Source: Spartobacteria bacterium
GTDB lineage: Bacteria > Verrucomicrobiota > Verrucomicrobiia > Chthoniobacterales > Chthoniobacteraceae
Assembly: GCA_021324825.1 (NCBI GenBank)
Contig: JAJPII010000003.1
Coordinates: 1-35,769 of the forward strand
Length of the DNA: 35,769 bases
Reading direction: 5' to 3'
Shown: positions 15,238 to 23,492 of the stretch, piece after piece
Numbering within the stretch: position 1 is the stretch's first letter
Layout of the letters: each line of letters starts with the position of its first letter
Position numbers and translations under genes: made by a program
Notes under the pieces: model-generated
Database searches by the model: none
What the model saw: the letters and a program-made list of their open reading frames with translations, nothing else
What the model was told of the DNA's origin: nothing

Positions 15238-16140
15238 TCACCTCCGCAGGGTCTTGTTCACGGAATGAACGGGATACATCCAGTGGAAATCATCCTCCAC
15301 GTGCTCGGTGGGAGGGTACGCGGGATTAAAGCTGGTCAGCACGAACATCCGGCCATCCCTGCCCTTTAAGTGAAAGAGCTTGCAGAGGACGCCGCCGGTC
15401 TTCAGCCGCGCGACGACGACGTCGCCATTCTGGGCCTTGACGCTGCACAAAAGCGTGACGGTGTCGCCGTCGGATATCTTCGGCTCCATCGAATCGCCCC
15501 GGATGCGCACTGCTATGGCGTGCGGATCCTTGACCGACGTGGCCACTTTTTGCTCCCAGTTCACAACATCGCAGAAATCGGCTTCCAGCGACCTACCCGC
15601 CTGCGCCCACGAGATGAGCGGTATCCAATGCATCTGCACGGCGTCCTCCCCCAGATCAACTAACACCTGGCGCTCCGCCGCGCCGTCCCCACGCGCACCA
15701 TCCCGCACAACCCCGCACGGCAGCTCCGCGGTGAGCTCCTGGATCACCGTGGGGGATTCGTGCTCCAATACGCCGAATTTCTCGGCGAAAAAGAGCGTCG
15801 CCTTCCCCCCCCCCTCATATTCCTGGTAACGAGGCACGGCGATCCGCAATGCGCAGGCCGCCTGTTCGGGCGTCAACTCCGCGCGCCTGCGCCAGGCGAG
15901 CAGGCGGGGCGCGAGGGACCGTTCTTCGGCGGCGACCTGGCTGACGCCGTTGGCCTCCAGTTCCTCGATGCGCTCCTTCAACCGATCGGAAGGCTCCAGG
16001 CCATTTTCGAGCTCCGAGAGGTAGCTGCGGTTTATCTTGAGAATGGAGGCTAGCTGACTCTGCGTCATGGCAAACCTCTTCCTGAGGGCGCGGAGCTTCG
16101 CGGCGGAACTGCTGACAGATGGTGCTGGCATTGTTTGCAT
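15238..16140 (-). CDS. S24-family (LexA/CI-like) phage repressor with two helix-turn-helix regions
   Basis: The 300-residue protein has an XRE helix-turn-helix (about 24-47: MTQSQLASILKINRSYLSEL). A second similar segment (about 80-111) contains ELTPEQAACALRIAVPRYQEY. A C-terminal S24 self-cleavage domain follows. Cleavage would occur between Ala181 and Gly182 in SWAQAGRSL; the catalytic Ser217 is in RGDSMEP and Lys254 is in LCKLF. Such repressors keep prophages silent and cut themselves when RecA is activated. The gene diverges from a Cro-like gene at 16432 and lies 121 bp upstream of the holin-like gene on the same strand. ATG 16140 is taken; an ATG three codons later is possible. Confidence 0.9.
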   Translation of the reverse strand: MQTMPAPSVSSSAAKLRALRKRFAMTQSQLASILKINRSYLSELENGLEPSDRLKERIEELEANGVSQVAAEERSLAPRLLAWRRRAELTPEQAACALRIAVPRYQEYEGGGKATLFFAEKFGVLEHESPTVIQELTAELPCGVVRDGARGDGAAERQVLVDLGEDAVQMHWIPLISWAQAGRSLEADFCDVVNWEQKVATSVKDPHAIAVRIRGDSMEPKISDGDTVTLLCSVKAQNGDVVVARLKTGGVLCKLFHLKGRDGRMFVLTSFNPAYPPTEHVEDDFHWMYPVHSVNKTLRR

Positions 16141-16150
16141 TTTCCAACGC

Positions 16151-16164
16151 TTAACGGTCGTTAA
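16151..16164. promoter_or_regulatory. 14-bp palindrome upstream of the repressor start
   Basis: TTAACG-GT-CGTTAA is a perfect inverted repeat ending 10 bp before the repressor ATG. It is a candidate operator for autoregulation; its sequence differs from the ATGTTG sites further upstream. Confidence 0.5.
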
Positions 16165-16192
16165 TTGGCAACAGACACGATACGTGCCGTAA

Positions 16193-16201
16193 AGTCAACA
16201 T
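16193..16201 (-). promoter_or_regulatory. candidate repressor -35 box overlapping an ATGTTG half-site
   Basis: On the minus strand, TTGACT (16193-16198) overlaps ATGTTG (16196-16201). It shares the 9-mer AATGTTGAC with the divergent plus-strand promoter. The -10 at the usual spacing is poor (TCTGTT), so the promoter call is tentative. Confidence 0.35.
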
Positions 16202-16277
16202 TATTTGTAAGGATTACCCGACAGGGGGCTGCCTAACCCCAGGATCCGCATCTCTGATCACTTTTTGCGTGGCCCCT

Positions 16278-16311
16278 CGCTCCAGGCGGCTGGCACAGCC
16301 GCCTCTACAAC
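16278..16311 (+). repeat. 34-bp dispersed repeat, copy 2
   Basis: This copy is identical over 34 bp and in the same orientation as 10099-10132. It lies in the divergent control region of the phage module and contains the same 8-bp-stem hairpin. The two copies bracket the NlpC/P60 gene and all minus-strand phage genes. Confidence 0.85.
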
Positions 16312-16376
16312 GACGACGATTACTAACGGCGACGCTCAGGAATGCGGGCGCTCGGTTTCAGGAAATACGACAGTTT

Positions 16377-16409
16377 AATGTTGACATAATGTTGGATTTA
16401 CAACATCAT
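16377..16409 (+). promoter_or_regulatory. early phage promoter with overlapping operator
   Basis: TTGACA (16381-16386), a 17-bp spacer and CATCAT (16404-16409, 4 of 6 to consensus) form a sigma70 promoter aimed at the Cro-like gene. Half-site ATGTTG occurs at 16378-16383 and 16389-16394, and in reverse at 16401-16406. The last two make the palindrome ATGTTG-N6-CAACAT inside the spacer. This suggests repression by blocking polymerase. Confidence 0.6.
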
Positions 16410-16431
16410 GACGCCACGAGACAGATCATCT

Positions 16432-16626
16432 ATGCCTCACCAACTTCTTCAACCCAATTTACGAAAGCGCCGCATGCTCATCAAGCGCGCCCTTCTCACC
16501 CGGGAGCTCACGGTGGCGGAGATGGCGCGGAAAATCGGGCGATCACGCACGGCCGTCTCCCTCGCGATCAACCGCGGGTGTTATTCCGGCACACTGCGCC
16601 TCATCCTGGAGGAGCTCGGGCTGTGA
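16432..16626 (+). CDS. Cro/Ner-like helix-turn-helix regulator
   Basis: From ATG 16432 the product has 64 residues. The C-terminal half is a helix-turn-helix: LTRELTVAEMARKIGRS followed by RTAVSLAIN, then a closing helix LRLILEELGL. Size and position, divergent from the S24 repressor, match Cro of lambdoid phages or Ner of Mu-like phages, which turn down early and repressor promoters. The in-frame ATG at 16408 overlaps the promoter -10 box and is unlikely. The stop overlaps the next gene's GTG by 4 bp. Confidence 0.72.
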   Translation: MPHQLLQPNLRKRRMLIKRALLTRELTVAEMARKIGRSRTAVSLAINRGCYSGTLRLILEELGL

Positions 16627-16898
16627 CGCGGGAACATTCCAAAGCGCCTCCGGCGTACAAGGAGGAAGCGGCCCTCCGCGGCGTCCGTTCCGACCGCCTC
16701 TGGCCCGGACGCACCGTTCTCTATGTGCGCGAGGTGGCTCAAGCGCTCCACGTAACCGAGCAGCATGTCATCAACCTGATAACCGAAGGCCGGCTGCGCG
16801 CGGTCAACATCGCCAACGGCCTGAAGAAGACCCGGCGCGAGCATTGGCGCATCCCGGTCACCGCATGGGACCTCTTCATCCAGGAGAACGCTTCCTAG
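16623..16898 (+). CDS. excisionase/MerR-like helix-turn-helix protein
   Basis: The 91-residue frame starts at GTG 16623, overlapping the TGA of the Cro-like gene (GTGA). The core VLYVREVAQALHVTEQHVIN and LITEGRLRAVNI is the helix-turn-helix plus wing typical of excisionases and the Helix_turn_helix_17-type DNA-binding domain. The end (HWRIPVTAWDLFIQ) matches the usual closing strand and helix. It may act as a recombination directionality factor or a regulator. No integrase is present in the window, so an excisionase role is not confirmed. Confidence 0.68.
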   Translation: MTREHSKAPPAYKEEAALRGVRSDRLWPGRTVLYVREVAQALHVTEQHVINLITEGRLRAVNIANGLKKTRREHWRIPVTAWDLFIQENAS

Positions 16899-16901
16899 CC
16901 A

Positions 16902-17186
16902 ATGACAGCCGACGACGAGAAGGTGAACGCAGCCATCGATCTCCTGCGGGAAAACGGCTACAGCGTCTTGCGGGCGGGCGATTTCCATTGGGAGACGCCG
17001 GGGGAATTCCGGTCGCGGCTCGGGGTAAGCACCGCGCATTTCGACCGCCGGGTGAAAGCGCCGTCCTGCCCGCATTTCCTGGCCGAGCGCGGCCCCAGCG
17101 GGCGGATATTGAAGCTGCGGAGCAACCCGGATTTCGAGACGTGGATGCGGCCCTACCGACCGCTCGCGCTCCGCAAGCAACTCTGA
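16902..17186 (+). CDS. small unknown phage-module protein
   Basis: The 94-residue product starts 3 bp after the excisionase-like stop. It contains a possible helix-turn-helix (TPGEFRSRLGVSTAHFDRRV) followed by a short loop with APSCPHF and an RILKLRSNPDFETW strand. This would fit a DNA-binding accessory protein, but no family is recognised. It is the last gene of the plus-strand phage operon, which runs head-on into glnK. Confidence 0.6.
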   Translation: MTADDEKVNAAIDLLRENGYSVLRAGDFHWETPGEFRSRLGVSTAHFDRRVKAPSCPHFLAERGPSGRILKLRSNPDFETWMRPYRPLALRKQL

Positions 17187-17204
17187 AAAACAACACGCGG
17201 GCGA

Positions 17205-17227
17205 CGGCGGAGTTTTGCGCTCCGCCG
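17205..17227. terminator. hairpin between convergent phage and glnK operons
   Basis: CGGCGGAG (17205-17212) and CTCCGCCG (17220-17227) form an 8-bp GC-rich stem with a 7-base loop. It lies between the plus-strand phage genes and the end of glnK. No long T tract follows on either strand, so it is at best a partial bidirectional terminator. Confidence 0.4.
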
Positions 17228-17240
17228 CGCCCGCGCGCGT

Positions 17241-17275
17241 TATAGGTTATAGGTTATAGGTTATAGGTTATAGGT
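17241..17275. repeat. five tandem copies of the 7-mer TATAGGT
   Basis: Five perfect head-to-tail copies of TATAGGT occupy 17241-17275, directly at the right edge of the phage-derived block and 7 bp before the glnK stop. The AT-rich unit contrasts with its GC-rich surroundings. Confidence 0.9.
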
Positions 17276-17281
17276 TAGCTG

Positions 17282-19283
<2,002 letters not shown>

Positions 19284-19663
19284 GGTATCTTTGTTTGAGC
19301 AGCGGCGCCTCGGGGGACTTCGCGCCATTGCATTTAGGCGCTAAGATTTGGCGAAGCTGTAGCATGGTTTTTTTGGTTGGTAGGTCTTCCTCGCGAAATC
19401 TCCCGCGATTCAAACACGGGGCGGCACCTAGCAAGGGGTATGCCAGCCGGCATTAGGAATCCCCTTGACGCTAGGCGAACTTATATTGTTGTAATAAAAA
19501 CTATTACATCTGGCGCGATCTCGCGTTGCGTCGAAATGTACAGCCCCGGTTGGTGTAGTGTAAAACGCGACATTATCAGAAAAGTGCGGCTGGAAATCGC
19601 TGTTGACGGCGGCTGCAAAGTTCCTTAAGGCTTCCCACCAATCGTGACAAACAAGGGCCGTTT
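19284..19663. promoter_or_regulatory. divergent intergenic region of amtB and the APC permease, with TGTAAT palindrome
   Basis: This 380-bp gap holds no convincing gene. A perfect inverted repeat TGTAAT-N7-ATTACA lies at 19490-19508 in an AT-rich patch, next to TTGACG (19465) and TATATT. It is a candidate operator for either gene. I looked for a sigma54 (GG-N10-GC) promoter before amtB and saw no good match. Confidence 0.4.
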
Positions 19664-21490
19664 GTGAGCATTGGGATAGGGGAAGGGCATCGCCCCCGGA
19701 ATGTCGGCTGGGCGCGCGCCGCCGCGCTCCTCTATGGCGATTGGGGCACCAGCAAGGCGTATGTTCTCGGTCTCGCCTTCGCGGTCGCGGGCTTCTCCTC
19801 GATGCCGATCATCCTCGCGGTGTGCGGCCTCACGTTGCTGGTCGGAATAAATTACGGCGTCATCTGCGCGTATTTTCCGGACGGCGGGGGCGTCTATTCC
19901 GCCGCGCGGGCGCAGGGGAGGCTGCTGGCGGTCATCGGCGCGCTGCTGCTCGTCGCGGACCTGACTGTCACGGCGGCATTGAGCGGCTGGTCGGCGCTTA
20001 GTTATTTCAACATCCCCTTTTTAAAACAGCACATCGTTCTTTCAACCGTCGGCGTCCTGGTCTTCATGTCGGCCGTGAACTGGTACGGGCCCAAACATAG
20101 CGGCGGCGTCGCGGTCGCGCTCTCGGCGCCCACCGTCCTCGTCGTGGTGGCGCTCATCCTCATCAGCATCCCGCACCTCACCTTCGCCCATCTCCAGCCG
20201 ATGCATCAGAATTTCGGCCACGTCTGGGTGCAGTTCGTGGGCACGATCCTCGCGCTCAGCGGCGTGGAAGCCATAGCGAACCTGACGGGCGTCATGAAGC
20301 TCGACCCCGGCTCCACGCCGGAAAATCCGCAGGTCGGGCGTGAAGCCCGGAAAGCCATCTGGCCGGTGGCCGTCGAAGTCGTCGGGGGCACCGCCATCCT
20401 CGGCTGGGCCATGCTTTCGCTGCCAAAGACGCTGCAACCGCAGATGGCCCACCGCACCGACGACATGCTCCGTTACATCGCCGAAGAGTTTGGCGCGATG
20501 ACCATCTCGCCCGCGTTTGGACACGCATTCGGCTGGGTGGTCGGCATCGTCTTCTTCCTGCTGCTCCTGAGCGCCGCCAACACCGCCATCGTCGCCATGA
20601 TCGGCCTCCTCTACATGATGGCCCGCGACGAGGAGATGCCGCGCCAGTTCAAGAAACTCAACAGCCACGGCGTGCCGCTCATCCCGCTGCTCATCGCCAT
20701 GCTGCTCCCCATCGTCGTGCTGCTTGCTTCCGCGGACTTCGAGGCCCTCGCCGGCCTCTATGCCATAGGAGTCGTCGGCGCCATCACGGTCAACCTCGGC
20801 TCCTGCACATTCAACCGCGCCATCTCCTTCACGTGGTACGACCGCCTCCTGTTCGGCATCACCTTCGCCGTCCTCTTCGCCGTCGAGATAACCCTGGCCC
20901 GCACCAAACCCGACGCCCTCTTCTTCGTCCTTTGCGTCCTCGGAGTCGGCATCGGCCTGCGGGCTTACACGCAGAAAATCCAGGGCCTCACCACCGTCAC
21001 CGTCACGCGCGAAGTCGCGAAGATGTATAACGCCGAAGCCATCTCCCTGCTCCGGCCCGAATTTCGCGAAGGCCAGAAAATCATGGTCGCCGCGCGGGGC
21101 GTCACGCCCGTCCTCCGGTTCGCGCTGGATGAAGCCCAGTTGCGCAAAGCCATGCTCTGCGTCCTCTACGTGAAGGAACTCGCCATCTACGCCCCCGCCG
21201 CGCCCGTCACGCGCGTCCGCAGCAGGTGGCAGGATGAACCGCACGCCGCCGCGATCATGTCGCTGATGATCCAGATCGGCCAGGAGCGCGACATCAACGT
21301 CGTCCCGGTCTACGCCGTCAGCGACGACCCGGCCACGACCATCCTGGACCTTTCCGCCACGCTCGGCATCGACTACCTCATGCTGGGCGCCTCGCACCGG
21401 CTCTCGATGACGAAGCTCCTGAAAGGCAACGTGGTGGAAAAAGTCTCCGCCGGCCTGCCGGAGGAGATTCAGTTGATCATCCACGGTTAA
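19664..21490 (+). CDS. APC-family amino acid permease with C-terminal universal-stress-like domain
   Basis: The product has 608 residues and a GTG start. Residues about 15-440 form a 12-helix APC transporter: the first helix has YGDWGTSKAYVLGLAF, helix 3 has YFPDGGGVYSAARAQ and mid-protein has LSGVEAIANLTG. Residues about 460-608 are soluble and resemble the UspA fold (KIMVAARGVTPVLRFAL, LCVLYVKEL and the nucleotide-loop-like LGIDYLMLGASHR). Fusions of permeases to Usp domains are known and may regulate transport by nucleotide binding. The substrate cannot be named. It lies divergent from amtB, hinting at nitrogen use. Confidence 0.85.
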   Translation: MSIGIGEGHRPRNVGWARAAALLYGDWGTSKAYVLGLAFAVAGFSSMPIILAVCGLTLLVGINYGVICAYFPDGGGVYSAARAQGRLLAVIGALLLVADLTVTAALSGWSALSYFNIPFLKQHIVLSTVGVLVFMSAVNWYGPKHSGGVAVALSAPTVLVVVALILISIPHLTFAHLQPMHQNFGHVWVQFVGTILALSGVEAIANLTGVMKLDPGSTPENPQVGREARKAIWPVAVEVVGGTAILGWAMLSLPKTLQPQMAHRTDDMLRYIAEEFGAMTISPAFGHAFGWVVGIVFFLLLLSAANTAIVAMIGLLYMMARDEEMPRQFKKLNSHGVPLIPLLIAMLLPIVVLLASADFEALAGLYAIGVVGAITVNLGSCTFNRAISFTWYDRLLFGITFAVLFAVEITLARTKPDALFFVLCVLGVGIGLRAYTQKIQGLTTVTVTREVAKMYNAEAISLLRPEFREGQKIMVAARGVTPVLRFALDEAQLRKAMLCVLYVKELAIYAPAAPVTRVRSRWQDEPHAAAIMSLMIQIGQERDINVVPVYAVSDDPATTILDLSATLGIDYLMLGASHRLSMTKLLKGNVVEKVSAGLPEEIQLIIHG

Positions 21491-21514
21491 TCGCCCGGTG
21501 TCTTCCGGCGCAGG

Positions 21515-22339
21515 TCAATCCTGACGCGAGGAATAGAGCGACGGGCAGCAGCCAAGATGCCGCTTGAAAGCGGTGCTGAATGCGAAGGCGTCCCTATACC
21601 CGACCGCCTCCGCGACGGTCGCGATCTTGAGCCGCGAGGTTTCCAGCAGGTGCGCGGCCTTTTGCAGGCGAAGCGAGGCGACGTGTCTCATGGGGCTATG
21701 GCCGGTTTCAGCCCACGAGAGGCGGCGCAGATGCTCGGCGCTCATCCCCGCCCGCGCCGCGAGTTGACCCATGGACCAGGGATGGTCCGGGTTTTCCTCG
21801 ACTTCATGCCACAGCCATTGAAGCCGGCGCTCCCTGGCCGGGGGCTTCAGCAACCGCAGGCAGGCCGTATGCAATAGGTGCATCCAGGCGGCCGCCACGG
21901 TTTCATTCCCGCGGCCCCGGCCCTCGAGATGAAGGCCGCGAATGGCCGTCTCGAAAAGGGTGGATTCGGTTTCGCACAGAACGGAGTCGCGCTGCGGGAA
22001 CAGGCGCGCGGCGGCCGGCTGCAGATAGCAAATCCAGGCGAACGTCCACCGCTTTCGCGGCACGGCGTGGAAGCCCATCAACGAACCGGGGGGCGAAACG
22101 TAAGCCTGCCGCGGACCGCAGCGCTTCCATTCCCCGCCCAGGAGGACTTCGCCTCCCCCGCCGGTGCAAACGAGGATGTGGAGATGCGCGGGTTTCAGCC
22201 GCAGCATGCGGTACGGCGGCGCGGCGTCCGATAGCCCCGCGGCGGAAATATGATGCCGCAGCAGCACCTTATGCTCGTCGCCGGCCACGATCCATTCGCG
22301 CGTGTTCCGGCCGACGATGTGTGTTTCACAAAGATTCAT
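21515..22339 (-). CDS. AraC-family transcriptional regulator
   Basis: The 274-residue protein has an N-terminal cupin-like sensing half (about 20-130, with LRLKPAHLHILVCTGGGGEVLLGG) and a C-terminal AraC DNA-binding domain. The first helix-turn-helix is WSMGQLAARAGMSAEHLRRL and the second is IATVAEAVGYRDAFAFSTAF, followed by KRHLGCCPSLY. AraC-type proteins bind a sugar and switch their target promoter. It is divergent from the arabinofuranoside importer operon (155 bp apart) and so is the likely regulator of that operon and perhaps of araBAD. ATG 22339 is the first start in frame. Confidence 0.9.
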   Translation of the reverse strand: MNLCETHIVGRNTREWIVAGDEHKVLLRHHISAAGLSDAAPPYRMLRLKPAHLHILVCTGGGGEVLLGGEWKRCGPRQAYVSPPGSLMGFHAVPRKRWTFAWICYLQPAAARLFPQRDSVLCETESTLFETAIRGLHLEGRGRGNETVAAAWMHLLHTACLRLLKPPARERRLQWLWHEVEENPDHPWSMGQLAARAGMSAEHLRRLSWAETGHSPMRHVASLRLQKAAHLLETSRLKIATVAEAVGYRDAFAFSTAFKRHLGCCPSLYSSRQD

Positions 22340-22494
22340 GTGGATTTGAACTATGGCTCTTTTTCAGAATCAATGCGACAAATTTGGTCGACCGAACGCC
22401 CCCCGGCGCGCAATTCGTCATGAACCAACTCACTGCCTGACGCCGCCGGCGTTTCCCCGTCCCGCTCCAGCAACCAAATCCTCCCTTCCCATCC
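22340..22494. promoter_or_regulatory. control region between AraC-type regulator and importer operon
   Basis: The gap must hold both divergent promoters. An 8-bp palindrome GGTCGACC (22386-22393) in an imperfect TTGGTCGACCGAA context is a candidate regulator site. TTGAAC at 22346 could be a -35 box, but the matching -10 is poor. Support is limited. Confidence 0.3.
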
Positions 22495-23469
22495 ATGAAA
22501 AAATTCATCGTCCTCGGCGCCACGCTTCTTCTCGCACTTTCCGGCTGTGGAAAAAAGGAAGGAGGCGGCGAGACCGCGGCTCCGGGAGGCGCGAAATCGG
22601 CGACCGTCGGGTTTTCGCAGATCGGCGCCGAGAGCGCGTGGCGGACGGCGAATACGCAATCCATAAAGGACGAGGCGCAGAAGCGCGGGATAAAGCTCAT
22701 CTTTTCCGACGCGCAGCAGAAACAGGAAAACCAGATCAAGGCGCTGCGCTCCTTCATCGCGCAGAATGTGGACGTGATCGCGTTTTCGCCCGTGGTCGAG
22801 ACGGGCTGGGAACCGGTGTTGCAGGAGATCAAGCAAGCGGGCATCCCGGTCATCCTCACCGACCGCGCGGTGGACGTGAGCGACCCGTCGCTTTACGCGA
22901 CGTTCATCGGTTCGGATTTCGTCGAGGAAGGACGGCGGGCCGGGAAATGGCTCGCGGAAAAGACCGGCGGCAAGGCGCAGATCGCGGAACTGGTCGGCAC
23001 GCCCGGCTCGGCGCCGGCGGTGGACCGCAAAAAGGGATTCGAGGAAGCCATCGCGAAATATCCCGACATGAAAATCATCAAGTCCCAGAGCGGCGACTTC
23101 ACGCGGGCGAAAGGCAAGGAAGTCATGGAATCCTTTTTGAAAGCGCCGGATGCGAAACAGATCACCGTGCTTTTCGCGCACAACGACGACATGGCGCTCG
23201 GGGCGATCCAGGCGATGGAAGAGGCGGGCCTGAAGCCGGGCGTGGACATCACGATTGTTTCGATCGACGGCGTTAAGGGGGCGTTCGAGGCGATGGCCGC
23301 GGGCAAACTCAACTGCACCGTGGAATGCAATCCCATGATCGGCCCGCAGCTTTTTGACGCCGTCGAAGGAATTATCGGGAAAAAGGACGTGCCGAAGCGG
23401 ATCGTCGTGCAGGAAGGCGTGTTCGATCAATCGAAAGCCGCGGCGGAACTGCCCAACCGCAAGTACTAG
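22495..23469 (+). CDS. ytfQ: sugar ABC transporter substrate-binding lipoprotein (YtfQ-like)
   Basis: The 324-residue product has a lipoprotein leader with lipobox LSGC (Cys18), so it should be anchored in the periplasm. The mature part closely matches YtfQ of E. coli in many blocks: VGFSQIGAES, QQKQENQIKALRSFIAQ, SGDFTRAKGKEVMESF and HNDDMALGAIQAM. YtfQ binds galactofuranose; related proteins bind arabinofuranose or arabinosides. Here a GH127 arabinofuranosidase and araBAD nearby favour L-arabinofuranose, which is inference. It heads an operon of four importer genes plus GH127. Confidence 0.92.
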   Translation: MKKFIVLGATLLLALSGCGKKEGGGETAAPGGAKSATVGFSQIGAESAWRTANTQSIKDEAQKRGIKLIFSDAQQKQENQIKALRSFIAQNVDVIAFSPVVETGWEPVLQEIKQAGIPVILTDRAVDVSDPSLYATFIGSDFVEEGRRAGKWLAEKTGGKAQIAELVGTPGSAPAVDRKKGFEEAIAKYPDMKIIKSQSGDFTRAKGKEVMESFLKAPDAKQITVLFAHNDDMALGAIQAMEEAGLKPGVDITIVSIDGVKGAFEAMAAGKLNCTVECNPMIGPQLFDAVEGIIGKKDVPKRIVVQEGVFDQSKAAAELPNRKY

Positions 23470-23492
23470 TCAACCACGGGGCGCGCGGCGAA

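Noticed and set aside
10099..16311. The 34-bp repeats as attL/attR sites of an integrated element
   Set aside because: No integrase is present, copy 2 lies inside the phage control region rather than at an end, neither copy touches a tRNA, and the hairpin form fits REP-like DNA better. Kept only as a repeat.
17241..17275. The TATAGGT array as a CRISPR or iteron origin
   Set aside because: Units are contiguous without spacers, too short for CRISPR, and no cas or replication gene is near.
19377..19628. An 83-codon plus-strand frame in the amtB/permease gap
   Set aside because: It has no ribosome-binding site, no recognisable domain and mixed composition, and it runs across the AT-rich control region with the TGTAAT palindrome.
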